Source of the DNA: a virus
Reading direction: 5' to 3' (one strand)
IMG/VR virus record: IMGVR_UViG_3300035698_001735
Coordinates: 52,741 to 116,740 of that record
Length of the DNA: 64,000 nucleotides
Part shown: one piece after another, positions 31,214-39,216 of the stretch
Layout: each line of letters begins with the position of its first letter
How positions within the stretch are numbered: the first letter of the stretch is position 1
The notes under the pieces: model-generated
Database searches by the model: none
Told to the model about the DNA's origin: nothing
Seen by the model: only the letters and a program-made list of their open reading frames with translations
Made by a program: the position numbers and the translations under genes

Positions 31214-32089
31214 ATGTATTATACAATTTACCAAGTAACAAATAAAATCAACGGCAAGTGCTACATAGGAGCACATAGGACCAATGATTTAGATGACAAT
31301 TATATGGGATCAGGTAAGATCTTAAATTATGCTATTTCAAAATATGGATTAGATAATTTCAAAAAAGAATACCTGCATATATTTGAAAATTCAGATGCTA
31401 TGTTTAACATGGAGACAATGCTAGTTGATTGCGAATTTGTAAAAAGACAAGATACGTATAATCTCAAGCTAGGAGGATTCGGCGGCTGGGATTACGTTAA
31501 CAAGGCAGGGCTTAACAATTTCGGAAAAAACAAACTAGAAATTGCAAAGCTACTAAGCAGCAAGTCTAAAGGACGAAAGCCTAGTAGTAAAACACTAGCG
31601 GCTGCACGCAAAAGACATAGCGAAGGTGCGTATCGCCATACGTACTTCGGAAATAGAAAAAAAGACTACGACTATCGGTGCAAAGCGCAAACACCTGAAG
31701 CAAAGGCAAAGCGCTTAGCCTCGCAAGCTAAAATAGGCCATCAGCAAGGAAAAAGCAACTCGCAATACAACACTTGCTGGGTATACTGCAATGACACAGA
31801 TAGCAAAAAAAAGATAAACAAAAAGATGTTGCCCGAATACATAGCTAACGGATGGGTTAGGGGGCAATACAATAAAGAGCAGAAACAGGAAGAAAAACGT
31901 AATCTAGCAAGCGCTAAGAAAAAAGAACTTATCGACATCCGCACTAAGCTAGCTAAAGATTCACGAGATTTGTATATACACCTAGCTTATAGCTCGGTTA
32001 GAAAGTTTGTAAGAGATGGACATTACCCTTATTCCGTACAATGTTTACTGAATTTATGGAGAAGGTATATTCCTAATTTTGCTTTATGA
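31214..32089 (+). CDS. GIY-YIG homing endonuclease, intact
   Basis: ATG 31214 gives 291 residues starting MYYTIYQVTNKINGKCYIG, the GIY-YIG core, then GSGKILNYAI and a long basic region with NSQYNTCWVY and NGWVRGQY, the NUMOD-like DNA-binding part. It sits between tRNA genes, a usual place for such mobile genes, and is preceded by a hairpin and a late promoter motif. Confidence 0.85.
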   Translation: MYYTIYQVTNKINGKCYIGAHRTNDLDDNYMGSGKILNYAISKYGLDNFKKEYLHIFENSDAMFNMETMLVDCEFVKRQDTYNLKLGGFGGWDYVNKAGLNNFGKNKLEIAKLLSSKSKGRKPSSKTLAAARKRHSEGAYRHTYFGNRKKDYDYRCKAQTPEAKAKRLASQAKIGHQQGKSNSQYNTCWVYCNDTDSKKKINKKMLPEYIANGWVRGQYNKEQKQEEKRNLASAKKKELIDIRTKLAKDSRDLYIHLAYSSVRKFVRDGHYPYSVQCLLNLWRRYIPNFAL

Positions 32090-32094
32090 ATAAT

Positions 32095-32209
32095 ACACTT
32101 GAAGCTCACGGCGAGCACCTGACCTGCCCATTTAACGAAGCATGGTAATTATGCTTAGTTTGTGGGAGCCATTGGGAGGTAGGAAGTTCAAGTCTTCCCA
32201 AGTGTACCA
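32095..32209 (+). tRNA. 115-base tRNA-like gene with extra internal hairpin
   Basis: Acceptor ACACTTG/CAAGTGT, D-arm GCTC/GAGC, T-arm GGAAG/CTTCC and CCA are clear. The middle is too long and holds AAGCAT/ATGCTT plus CCCA/TGGG stems. I cannot assign an anticodon. It may carry an intron or be decayed. Confidence 0.55.
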
Positions 32210-32346
32210 TTTTCATAGTTAGTTTAAGTACGCTCTTAACACGTGAGTTGTAGTCAAAACTAATAGCGAAAGCACAGTAGAGGCCCGTCGACAGTTGAAG
32301 TCGTTAACAATCTGGATGATAGTGTGAGTAGCGGTACTATATTAAT
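32210..32346 (+). other. Non-coding island 2 in the tRNA region
   Basis: No gene is seen. TTAGTTT/AAACTAA pair near 32219-32262. TAGAGGCCC at 32278-32286 recurs at 42522-42530 in another island. Confidence 0.4.
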
Positions 32347-32422
32347 GCACTTGTAGCTTAATTGGAAAAGCGCCGGTCTTCGAAACCGGAAGTTGGAAGT
32401 TCGAATCTTTCCAGGTGTACCA
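32347..32422 (+). tRNA. tRNA-Arg(TCG)
   Basis: Acceptor GCACTTG/CAGGTGT, stem CCGGT/ACCGG, loop CTTCGAA, CCA encoded. Confidence 0.9.
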
Positions 32423-32428
32423 TTTTAA

Positions 32429-32504
32429 GGCGTCCAAGCTAACCAGGTGGAAGCGCATGTTTGAAGAACATGAGGGCTCGGATCGATACCGAGGGACGCT
32501 ACCA
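32429..32504 (+). tRNA. tRNA-Phe(GAA)
   Basis: Acceptor GGCGTCC/GGACGCT, stem CATGT/ACATG, loop TTGAAGA, CCA encoded. Confidence 0.88.
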
Positions 32505-32627
32505 AGTTTTACTGTCTTAGATAGTAACAGAAAGAATGCTTAATCGGGGCTACGAACTTTTACTCTGCCCGAGGAGCGTTGCTGACATAGTTGGCACGCC
32601 TTTGTATTGTGATAGTAGTTTTAATAT
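32505..32627 (+). other. Non-coding island 3 in the tRNA region
   Basis: No gene or tRNA fold is clear. Only short pairings such as CTGT/ACAG near 32511-32532 are visible. Confidence 0.35.
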
Positions 32628-32702
32628 GCGGGCGTAGCTCAGTGGTAGAGCGCAACTTTGCCGAAGTTGAAGTCGCGAGTTCGAATCTCGTCGCCCGCTC
32701 CA
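32628..32702 (+). tRNA. tRNA-Gly(GCC)
   Basis: Acceptor GCGGGCG/CGCCCGC, stem CAACT/AGTTG, loop TTGCCGA, CCA encoded. Confidence 0.92.
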
Positions 32703-32850
32703 AGTTTGCGGTAGTTTAATATAAGGTTCCTAAGTACACGGATACTAGAGAATACCTGCTTATTGAGGCAGGAGATGGTAGCAACGTTTAAGGTGGCCAC
32801 CGGTTAACCTTGCGTGACTTAAATGCTCGCCCCACAAAGCCAAATTCAAC
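32703..32850 (+). other. Non-coding island 4 in the tRNA region
   Basis: No gene is seen. A CCTGC/GCAGG hairpin with a seven-base loop lies near 32754-32771, and AAGGTT (about 32722) can pair with AACCTT (about 32805). Confidence 0.35.
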
Positions 32851-32926
32851 AGCAGTGTAGCTCAGTTGGCAGAGCAATTCCTTCATACGGATTAGGTCGG
32901 AGGTTCAAATCCTCTCACTGCTACCA
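32851..32926 (+). tRNA. tRNA-Met or tRNA-Ile2 (CAT), second elongator type
   Basis: Acceptor AGCAGTG/CACTGCT, loop TTCATAC, CCA encoded. One anticodon-stem mismatch. Confidence 0.8.
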
Positions 32927-32933
32927 AGTTTAT

Positions 32934-33005
32934 AGGTCGGCCTCTGGTGTGGGGTTGAAACTCCAAATCTCGACTTCCTCGGTTCGATTCCGAGCCGGCC
33001 TGCCA
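32934..33005 (+). tRNA. tRNA-Trp(CCA)
   Basis: Acceptor AGGTCGG/CCGGCCT, loop CTCCAAA, T-arm CTCGG/CCGAG, CCA encoded. The anticodon stem has one A-C mismatch. Confidence 0.75.
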
Positions 33006-33027
33006 CTTACTCAGGATAAGTACTATT

Positions 33028-33420
33028 ATGAATGCAGAAAGTACATATTGTATAGAGCACAACATTGACTACGACAGAAAGTGTCATCAGTGCGAACTAG
33101 CAAAAATTATAGACGGCACGATTATAAAATACTCATCTCGCTCACGTTTACCGCAGTACGCTATTGAAGGTAGCGACGGTTATTTGTACGGTTGGTTTGA
33201 TATAGAAACAGCTGAACAAATATTAGCTGAGCTTGCGGTGATACGACTAAACAAAAATAATATATTACCTTGTCCGTTTTGCGGAGCAGAGGTTGAAATG
33301 TGTCCTAACAACAGTTATGGTGATTGCATTATAGGATGTAATTGCGATCACGAACCAGCTGTCATCGAACAAATTGGTAAAGAGGATTCCTTGATTAGTA
33401 AATGGAATAGAAGAGCATGA
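33028..33420 (+). CDS. Lar-like zinc-ribbon (restriction alleviation) protein
   Basis: The C-terminal 55 residues (ILPCPFCGAEVEM, then CNCDHEP and SLISKWNRRA) match the Lar family layout: CPFCG at the start and WNRR at the end. The N-terminal half has another C...CHQC site. Lar proteins ease type I restriction. The extra domain makes the function uncertain. Confidence 0.65.
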   Translation: MNAESTYCIEHNIDYDRKCHQCELAKIIDGTIIKYSSRSRLPQYAIEGSDGYLYGWFDIETAEQILAELAVIRLNKNNILPCPFCGAEVEMCPNNSYGDCIIGCNCDHEPAVIEQIGKEDSLISKWNRRA

Positions 33421-33781
33421 AAAAATACTGCTAATGTTAACATTGTTACTGCCGTGCTTTGCATTTGCAGAAACCGACATGGATAAACTTGATTTTAGTC
33501 CAACTCGCGGAGAGAAGTTCATTGACTTTACTGCTACTAACAGTAAAACCTTTATTGAAGTAGGCATAGGAACAAACAACAGTTTGATTAATCCTGGGCA
33601 AGACTGGAATGACGGAGGCGGCACTGGTGCTTACATAGGCATTAGGCGAGAATGGAGTAACGGGTGGGTTATACAACTGTCGCACTATAGTCAGTGGGAA
33701 ATAGGTCCTCCGTTTAACAATAAAGAAGAGTCTTCGCTTGATCATATCGGGCTTGGATACAGATTTCAAATTTTTAAATAA
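33417..33781 (+). pseudogene. Secreted beta-barrel-like protein, signal peptide frameshifted
   Basis: From ATG 33417 six As give a stop after five codons. With seven As the frame reads MKKILLMLTLLLPCFAFAE, a clear signal peptide, joined to the open frame ending 33781. The mature part (KTFIEVGIGTNNS to HIGLGYRFQIF) has alternating strands and an aromatic C-terminus, like a small outer-membrane barrel. The open frame from 33434 alone would keep a shortened signal. Confidence 0.5.
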
Positions 33782-33788
33782 GGTACAC

Positions 33789-33983
33789 ATGTTAATGCAA
33801 GTTAAGAAGACAGTAGATCTACGTGATTCTAGTGGTGATATCAGAGGTATGTACGAACGAGAACTTGTAGAAAACTGCTCAACAACCAGTAGTAAGTATA
33901 CTAATAATCTAAGAGCATTTGACGAGATGCTGCAAGAGATTGCAGACACTGCATTTAAAATGGGCCAAGAGGAAGGCATGTAA
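33789..33983 (+). CDS. Hypothetical protein
   Basis: ATG 33789 follows AAGG and gives 64 residues. A longer frame from 33738 overlaps the barrel gene. No family is recognised. Confidence 0.5.
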   Translation: MLMQVKKTVDLRDSSGDIRGMYERELVENCSTTSSKYTNNLRAFDEMLQEIADTAFKMGQEEGM

Positions 33984-33997
33984 TCGATACAAAACTA

Positions 33998-34210
33998 GTG
34001 CCATCACTGAGTAAACTTATTATTAAAGTACTTGACAACGAAGCTAACTTTATGTTATACTGTAGTAAGACTGCTAACTACCACAACGGCTTAGTTGGCT
34101 TTTATATGAAAAAGAAAAGATGCTTACTTACACTTATCTCGGCTAATGGAAAAATGTTGACCGAGGAAGTAAAAACAAAAGACGTATTAGACTGGTACAA
34201 TAACATATGA
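33998..34210 (+). CDS. Hypothetical protein containing an internal promoter
   Basis: GTG 33998 gives 70 residues. A good promoter (TTGACA, TATACT) lies inside the first third, so a shorter product starting at ATG 34049 or 34106 is possible. The stop overlaps the next start. Confidence 0.4.
   Translation: MPSLSKLIIKVLDNEANFMLYCSKTANYHNGLVGFYMKKKRCLLTLISANGKMLTEEVKTKDVLDWYNNI
34032..34061 (+). promoter_or_regulatory. Sigma70-type promoter
   Basis: TTGACA at 34032-34037, 18-base spacer, TATACT at 34056-34061. Confidence 0.6.
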
Positions 34211-34386
34211 TTGATGTAAAATTAGAAGCAGCCGAAGTCAACCTTATTATGAATCTCATGGAGGAAATGCGGAAGCCGGTGCCAAAAAACTTATGCGCCA
34301 CGTTTTATAGAACTCTTAAGTACAATGGCGATGTAAAACTAAAAGAAATTGCAGATCGGTTAGCAAATAAGATTACTGCTAACTAA
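34207..34386 (+). CDS. Hypothetical 59-residue protein
   Basis: The start overlaps the previous stop (ATGA). Mostly helical, charged. It ends 12 bases before a tRNA. No family is recognised. Confidence 0.5.
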   Translation: MIDVKLEAAEVNLIMNLMEEMRKPVPKNLCATFYRTLKYNGDVKLKEIADRLANKITAN

Positions 34387-34397
34387 GAAAAGAATAT

Positions 34398-34477
34398 GGG
34401 GAATGGGACTGCTTGGGGTGGTCGCTGCACTTGCAATGCAGATATTCAGATCGGTTCGAATCCGATATTCTCCACCA
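34398..34477 (+). tRNA. tRNA-Ala(TGC)
   Basis: Acceptor GGGGAAT/ATTCTCC, stem CTGCA/TGCAG, loop CTTGCAA, CCA encoded. The D-arm is atypical for alanine. Confidence 0.8.
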
Positions 34478-34498
34478 ATTACGGTGTTGTAGCATACC

Positions 34499-34561
34499 GA
34501 AGAATGTGCTCGGTCTTAAAGGCCAAGAGAGTGGTAGGTTCAATTCCCCGTTTCTTCACCA
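34499..34561 (+). tRNA. D-arm-less tRNA-Leu(TAA)-like gene
   Basis: GAAGAA/TTCTTC acceptor, loop CTTAAAG, T-loop TTCAATT and CCA are present in only 63 bases, with no D-arm. Likely a decayed tRNA. Confidence 0.45.
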
Positions 34562-34580
34562 AACAAGAGAGGGTACATTT

Positions 34581-34901
34581 ATGATAACCAGTGAATTTAG
34601 ACAAAAGTTTTTTCAAGACACAGATCACACCGGGCGTCATATAGTAGTATCGTTTCGAACCGGACGACAGTATTTTGTTGAATGTATTGAAGGACTTACA
34701 CGCCGCAAGTGGGGAGACCTGAATCCAGCTACTGGCAAAGTAGAAGGACAGTACGGACAAAAGTATCGAGGGTGCATTGACGCAGCCGACAGCATGATCT
34801 CAGAAGAAAATGGATTTAAAAACGTACAGACGTTTGGTCCCGGAGAGAGTCCATATGCTGCGATCGACAAGCGCGATGCTACATATCCAGACAAAGTTTA
34901 A
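34581..34901 (+). CDS. Hypothetical protein
   Basis: ATG 34581 follows AGAGGG and gives 106 residues. Mixed alpha and beta composition, no recognised motif. Lies between tRNAs. Confidence 0.55.
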   Translation: MITSEFRQKFFQDTDHTGRHIVVSFRTGRQYFVECIEGLTRRKWGDLNPATGKVEGQYGQKYRGCIDAADSMISEENGFKNVQTFGPGESPYAAIDKRDATYPDKV

Positions 34902-34921
34902 GAAAGAAGCATAAGTATTAC

Positions 34922-34996
34922 GCTCTTATAGTTTAACTGGAAAAACAGGAGATTTGTAACCTTCAGTTCTCGGGTCAGTTCCGAGTGAGAGCTCCA
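34922..34996 (+). tRNA. tRNA-Thr(TGT)
   Basis: Acceptor GCTCTTA/TGAGAGC, loop TTTGTAA, CCA encoded. One mismatch in the anticodon stem. Confidence 0.82.
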
Positions 34997-35001
34997 ATAA
35001 T

Positions 35002-35076
35002 TGGGGATTAGCTTAATTGGTAAAGCACCGGACTTTGAATCCGGTTTTACGAGTTCGAATCTTGTATCCCCAGCCA
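35002..35076 (+). tRNA. tRNA-Gln(TTG)
   Basis: Acceptor TGGGGAT/ATCCCCA, stem CCGGA/TCCGG, loop CTTTGAA, CCA encoded. Confidence 0.92.
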
Positions 35077-35081
35077 CATAT

Positions 35082-35158
35082 GTCCCTATCGTCTAGTCGG
35101 CCTAGGACGCTGCTTTCTCAGAGTGGAAACGTTGGTTCAAACCCAGCTAGGGACGCCA
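35082..35158 (+). tRNA. tRNA-Glu(CTC)
   Basis: Acceptor GTCCCTA/TAGGGAC, loop TTCTCAG, CCA encoded. The second glutamate tRNA of the window. Confidence 0.85.
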
Positions 35159-35176
35159 TTTTTAGTAACAAACTTC

Positions 35177-35205
35177 TTGACATTTAACATTGCTAAGCGT
35201 ATAGT
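35177..35205 (+). promoter_or_regulatory. Sigma70-type promoter
   Basis: TTGACA at 35177-35182, 17-base spacer, TATAGT at 35200-35205. Confidence 0.8.
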
Positions 35206-35237
35206 ACATGCTTAACAATTAATACACAGGGTAAGTT

Positions 35238-36281
35238 ATGTTTGATCACAGTGTGCAACGTATAGGCTTTGCCTGTAAATACAGATTCGAAGACTACACG
35301 CAGCCTAAAAAAGTTCGCGTAGCCGCCGAGGCGGTATTCAACGGTCGCTCTACAACCGCAGCATGGCTTGGACGACAAACTAAAGACGAAGCATACACAC
35401 GCTTATATGAAATTGTAGTAGACAACGTACAGTGCTATTATAAGCTTGTAGAATATGCAAGCACGTTAGCGCCGCACTTACGCTTACTAAGGCTTGGTTC
35501 AGATGTGTTTCCTATGTTTACGCACAATGCGTGGAAATCGTTTTACACAGACACTGATATACTTAAAGTTGCAGAACGCGAACTTGCTAAAGTAGGTGCA
35601 TTAGCTAAGAAGCACGATGTGCGCCTTTCTATGCATCCCGGGCAGTTTACAGTACTTGCTTCTGAAACAGAAAGTATTGTTATTAAATCTATTGAAGAAA
35701 TGGAGTATCATGCTACAGTTGCACAGATGATGGGCTACGGTGATGTATGGCACGACTTTAAAATTAATGTACATATTTCAGGACGTAAAGGTCCGCAGGG
35801 TATATTAGATGCGTTACCGCGTTTAAGTACGCCAGCACGTAATATGCTTACTATCGAAAACGAAGAAGTATCATGGGGCTTAGAGCAAACGCTCGAGCTT
35901 GCAGACAAAGTAGCACTAGTGCTTGATATACACCATCACTGGGTTCGCGAAGGTGAATACATTCAACCAACTGATGATAAATGGAAGCGCGTAATTGATA
36001 GCTGGCGCGGGGTTCGACCTACTATACACTATTCGTTATCGCGATTAGATGTACTACACAGTCACAACCCAGACATACTGCCTAATATGGAAGAACTGTT
36101 AGAACAAGGTTACAAGAAGTCTAAGTTACGAGCACACAGTGACACTATGTGGAACAATGTTGCTAATGACTGGGCTGTTACATTTTTACCCGACGCTGAT
36201 ATTATGGTAGAAGCTAAGCATAAAAATCGCGCATCTATTAAACTATACGAGGATCATGTTCATGTCACTAATGGGAAATAA
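35238..36281 (+). CDS. uvsE: UV damage endonuclease (UvsE/UVDE)
   Basis: The 347-residue protein has RIGFACKY at the start, LRLLRLGSDVFP, SMHPGQFTVL, LTIENEEVSWG and LVLDIHHHW, the metal-binding motifs of the UVDE TIM barrel. It nicks DNA next to UV photoproducts. This would suit a phage of sunlit water. Confidence 0.92.
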   Translation: MFDHSVQRIGFACKYRFEDYTQPKKVRVAAEAVFNGRSTTAAWLGRQTKDEAYTRLYEIVVDNVQCYYKLVEYASTLAPHLRLLRLGSDVFPMFTHNAWKSFYTDTDILKVAERELAKVGALAKKHDVRLSMHPGQFTVLASETESIVIKSIEEMEYHATVAQMMGYGDVWHDFKINVHISGRKGPQGILDALPRLSTPARNMLTIENEEVSWGLEQTLELADKVALVLDIHHHWVREGEYIQPTDDKWKRVIDSWRGVRPTIHYSLSRLDVLHSHNPDILPNMEELLEQGYKKSKLRAHSDTMWNNVANDWAVTFLPDADIMVEAKHKNRASIKLYEDHVHVTNGK

Positions 36282-36579
36282 CGAACTAGAGATGTTTCAA
36301 GCTGCTATGGTAGAAGCAAGGCGCATGTCTGAAAATGGCGAAGAAGTTGACGAGAAGCACATTTTAAGAATGTCCTTAGAGTTTGCTTTCCAAAAAGGCG
36401 TTGAGGCCGGAACGCAGGTAAGCTGCGTTGCTCTTTTTAAGAAGCTAGTATCACACTACGGCAATGAACTAGGCACAGACATTGCAAAGCTAATTGACAT
36501 TGGCAGCCCCGAAGATTTAGAAAAACACACAGCAGAAATACGTAAAAAAGTTCAAGACATTAAAAAAACGGATCCTTAG
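36262..36579 (+). CDS. Hypothetical helical protein
   Basis: GAGG lies nine bases before ATG 36262 (ATG 36256 is an alternative). The 105-residue product is helical and charged. Its start lies in the end of uvsE and its stop codon lies inside the next tRNA gene. Confidence 0.5.
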   Translation: MSLMGNNELEMFQAAMVEARRMSENGEEVDEKHILRMSLEFAFQKGVEAGTQVSCVALFKKLVSHYGNELGTDIAKLIDIGSPEDLEKHTAEIRKKVQDIKKTDP

Positions 36580-36645
36580 CTTAGCGGCAAAAGCTTCTGG
36601 TTTACACCCAGAGAATCGCAGGTTCGAGTCCTGCAGGATCCACCA
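36570..36645 (+). tRNA. tRNA-Val(TAC), second copy
   Basis: Acceptor GGATCCT/AGGATCC, stem TCTGG/CCAGA, loop TTTACAC, CCA encoded. The first ten bases also encode the end of the upstream protein. Confidence 0.9.
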
Positions 36646-36664
36646 TTTTAAGAGGCGCGTAATT

Positions 36665-37207
36665 ATGAAAGTTACTACGTTACACCAGCTTGAAAAATTT
36701 GCTATAGCAAACGCTACTTACATATTAGTAGCCGGCGGAATAGGAATTGGTAAAAGTCACATTATTTCTAGCGCTATGCCGTTCGTACCAATTATGGATA
36801 TTGATCACGAAATGGACAAGTATGGCCTTACTAAATATAATGAAAAGAACATGTTACAATGCAGGAAATCACTAAGCACTAAAATTAAGTCTATGATTGC
36901 GAACGGCGCTAGTTTAGTTGCTATGGGAACAGCGGCTGATACAGTGTTTACAATTGATCGCTTATACGGTGCAAAGCAAGCAGGCATGAAAACTGCACTA
37001 GTACACATTACCGCCCCGCACTATCAAGCGCGATTACAAAACGAAGCGCGACGCGAGCAAGGACGAAGAGCAGTGCCAGTAGAAGATGAATATCTTCTAC
37101 GTCGTACTATTACCGAGTCAGCTATGACAGTTAGCACAGTTGGCCCATCCACTCTAGTAGATATCTTTATTCACATTGACAACACAAGAAAGACAGTATT
37201 ACTATGA
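36665..37207 (+). CDS. P-loop kinase-like protein
   Basis: The 180-residue product has Walker A GGIGIGKSH at about 24-32, then PIMDIDHE and a MGTAADT segment. The layout resembles nucleotide or zeta-toxin-type kinases that phosphorylate small molecules. The substrate is unknown. Its stop overlaps the CCA enzyme start. Confidence 0.6.
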   Translation: MKVTTLHQLEKFAIANATYILVAGGIGIGKSHIISSAMPFVPIMDIDHEMDKYGLTKYNEKNMLQCRKSLSTKIKSMIANGASLVAMGTAADTVFTIDRLYGAKQAGMKTALVHITAPHYQARLQNEARREQGRRAVPVEDEYLLRRTITESAMTVSTVGPSTLVDIFIHIDNTRKTVLL

Positions 37208-38394
37208 GAGCTAAAGATTTTGTAGCAGAAGCTACTAGAAAGTTAGAACCTGCGCAATTCCAGCAGCTCATTACTCCTGAAGTACAGCGTTTGGACAAAG
37301 CAATGTCACAAGCTGGATTTGAGGTACGCATCGTAGGCGGTGCTGTACGAGATCTCGTACAGAGTAAAAATCCTAAAGATATTGATATGGCAACTAATGC
37401 TACTCCTGATGAAATGATGCAAGTCTTTGACGAAGCAGGTATACGCTACGAGCCAACTGGATTACAACACGGCACGCTAACAGTTATCATTGACGGCGAG
37501 CCAATTGAAATTACTACACTGCGCATTGACACTGACCAAGACGGCAGGCATGCAAATGTTGAGTTTACTAAAGATTGGGAACTTGATGCACAGCGTCGTG
37601 ACTTAACTTACAATGCAATGAGCATGGAGTTAGACGGGACACTGCACGATTACTTTGGCGGCGAAGAAGACCTTAAACAAGGTGTTTCTAAGTTTGTCGG
37701 AGATGCTGGATCTAGAATGGAAGAAGACTTCCTTCGTATTTTAAGATACTTTAGATTCCAGAGTCGACTAGGTTCTCCGCAATGGGACGAGCAAACGCTT
37801 GCTACTGTTAAAGAGAAGGCACAAGGACTTACAAAGATTTCCGGTGAGCGAATTTGGGCAGAGTTAGGCAAAATCCTATCCAGCGCAAACGCTGCTGACA
37901 TTCTGTCAAAGATGGACGAGACAGGTGTTAGCAAACATATCGGCTTACGTGATTGGAGACGAGGCAACTTAACTAACGTTAAGAAGTTTAGCAACGATCC
38001 GTTAATTGCCTTAGCAGCACTAACTAACACGATATTTGATCTGGAAGAATTAAAGGCGATGTGGAAGTTTAGTAATGCCGAGTTTCAAGCAATGGCGTAC
38101 ATCATTGAGCACAGAGACGATCCTTTCGACGAAACTGTTGCCAAGAAGATGATGACGCAGCCTAAAGCAAATCCAGAGCACATTAAAATGCTCGCCTTGT
38201 CATTAGGCAAACAGGATATTGCAGGTATGTTGAAGACTTGGAAGAAACCTACATTCCCTATCACAGGAAAAGATCTCCAAGCCGCCGGCATTAAACCAGG
38301 TCCTGACATGGGACGTATCCTAAACGTGTTAAGAAAAGAATGGGAAGAATCAGGATTTTCGCTTGACAAAGCTGCATTATTGCGTATAATGTAA
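37204..38394 (+). CDS. cca: CCA-adding tRNA nucleotidyltransferase
   Basis: The 396-residue protein has GGAVRD at 45-50, DIDMAT at 59-64 (the catalytic aspartates), then RRDLTYNAMS, DYFGGEEDL and EDFLRILRYFRF, the class II pattern of bacterial CCA enzymes. It repairs or adds CCA to tRNA 3' ends. Several tRNAs here (for example 28672 and 31079) lack CCA. Confidence 0.88.
   Translation: MRAKDFVAEATRKLEPAQFQQLITPEVQRLDKAMSQAGFEVRIVGGAVRDLVQSKNPKDIDMATNATPDEMMQVFDEAGIRYEPTGLQHGTLTVIIDGEPIEITTLRIDTDQDGRHANVEFTKDWELDAQRRDLTYNAMSMELDGTLHDYFGGEEDLKQGVSKFVGDAGSRMEEDFLRILRYFRFQSRLGSPQWDEQTLATVKEKAQGLTKISGERIWAELGKILSSANAADILSKMDETGVSKHIGLRDWRRGNLTNVKKFSNDPLIALAALTNTIFDLEELKAMWKFSNAEFQAMAYIIEHRDDPFDETVAKKMMTQPKANPEHIKMLALSLGKQDIAGMLKTWKKPTFPITGKDLQAAGIKPGPDMGRILNVLRKEWEESGFSLDKAALLRIM
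38363..38390 (+). promoter_or_regulatory. Sigma70-type promoter for clpP
   Basis: TTGACA at 38363-38368, 16-base spacer, TATAAT at 38385-38390, in the end of the cca gene. Confidence 0.7.
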
Positions 38395-38427
38395 TAATAC
38401 AAAACACAAACTAACACAAGGAATACA

Positions 38428-39030
38428 ATGATACATAATAACTTGGTACCAATGGTTGTCGAAGAATCACCGCGCGGAGAACGTTCGTTTGATATCTTTA
38501 GTCGATTGTTACGTGAGCGAATTATATTTCTAAATGGCCCAGTTGATGATCATTCTGCAAACATTATTTGCGCACAGATGCTATTCTTGGAGGCTGAAGA
38601 TCCTAAGGCAGACATTGGCTTTTATATTAATTCCCCAGGCGGCGTTGTTACTGCTGGCATGGCAATATTTGACACCATGAACTTTATTAAGCCCGACGTT
38701 AGTACATTAGTAATGGGGCAAGCATGTTCTATGGGATCGTTCTTATCAGCAGCAGGCACTATCGGTAAGCGTATGTGTCTACCTACTGCGCGTATTATGA
38801 TGCATCAGCCAAGCGGCGGCTCACATGGTCAAGCTACTGACATTGAAATACAAGCAACTGAAATACTACGCATTAAACGCGAGCTTACTGAATTCTATGC
38901 CAAGCATAGTACTACAGGCAAAACGTTTGAAGAATTTAGCGCAGCTATGGAACGTGATAATTTTATGTCAGGCGACGAAGCAATGAACACCTGGGGTATT
39001 ATAGATCAAGTAGTTACGCATCGCCCTTAA
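38428..39030 (+). CDS. clpP: ClpP protease subunit
   Basis: The 200-residue protein shows [22 protein letters not shown] with catalytic Ser101, MMHQPSGG with His126, and RDNFMS with Asp177. Length and motifs match ClpP. ClpP forms two seven-membered rings and needs ClpA or ClpX to unfold substrates. No such ATPase is in this window, so it would use host partners, with the phage ClpS as adaptor. Confidence 0.92.
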   Translation: MIHNNLVPMVVEESPRGERSFDIFSRLLRERIIFLNGPVDDHSANIICAQMLFLEAEDPKADIGFYINSPGGVVTAGMAIFDTMNFIKPDVSTLVMGQACSMGSFLSAAGTIGKRMCLPTARIMMHQPSGGSHGQATDIEIQATEILRIKRELTEFYAKHSTTGKTFEEFSAAMERDNFMSGDEAMNTWGIIDQVVTHRP

Positions 39031-39048
39031 AATATGTTAAAATAAGTG

Positions 39049-39077
39049 TTGACAACAACACTTTATTAATGTATACT
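39049..39077 (+). promoter_or_regulatory. Sigma70-type promoter before the tRNA-like RNA
   Basis: TTGACA at 39049-39054, 17-base spacer, TATACT at 39072-39077. The upstream AAAATATGTTAAAATAA is repeated before the next promoter. Confidence 0.75.
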
Positions 39078-39083
39078 AATTAT

Positions 39084-39152
39084 GTCGCAGTAGCTTAATT
39101 GCAAAGCATTCCGTAAGGAAGGAAGCACAATCGAATCGTGCCTGTGACCCCA
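39084..39152 (+). tRNA. tRNA-like RNA with abnormal anticodon arm
   Basis: Acceptor GTCGCAG/CTGTGAC, D-arm GCTT and T-loop ATCGAAT are tRNA-like and CCA is encoded, but the anticodon arm is replaced by TTCCGTAAGGAAGGAAGC and no anticodon is certain. The purine-rich stretch can pair with the repeats that follow. Confidence 0.5.
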
Positions 39153-39176
39153 TTTTAAAATATGTTAAAATAATCG

Positions 39177-39205
39177 TTGACAACTGCGTTATTTTAGTGT
39201 ATAAT
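39177..39205 (+). promoter_or_regulatory. Sigma70-type promoter of the repeat RNA and TerD-domain gene
   Basis: TTGACA at 39177-39182, 17-base spacer, TATAAT at 39200-39205. Confidence 0.85.
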
Positions 39206-39216
39206 GTATACATGAC

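Noticed and set aside
32823-33068. Plus-strand frame across tRNA genes
   Set aside because: It reads through tRNA-Met and tRNA-Trp; the residues reflect tRNA sequence (for example QQCSSVGRA).
34396-34584. Small protein frame over tRNA-Ala
   Set aside because: It covers tRNA-Ala and the tRNA-Leu-like gene; no independent support.
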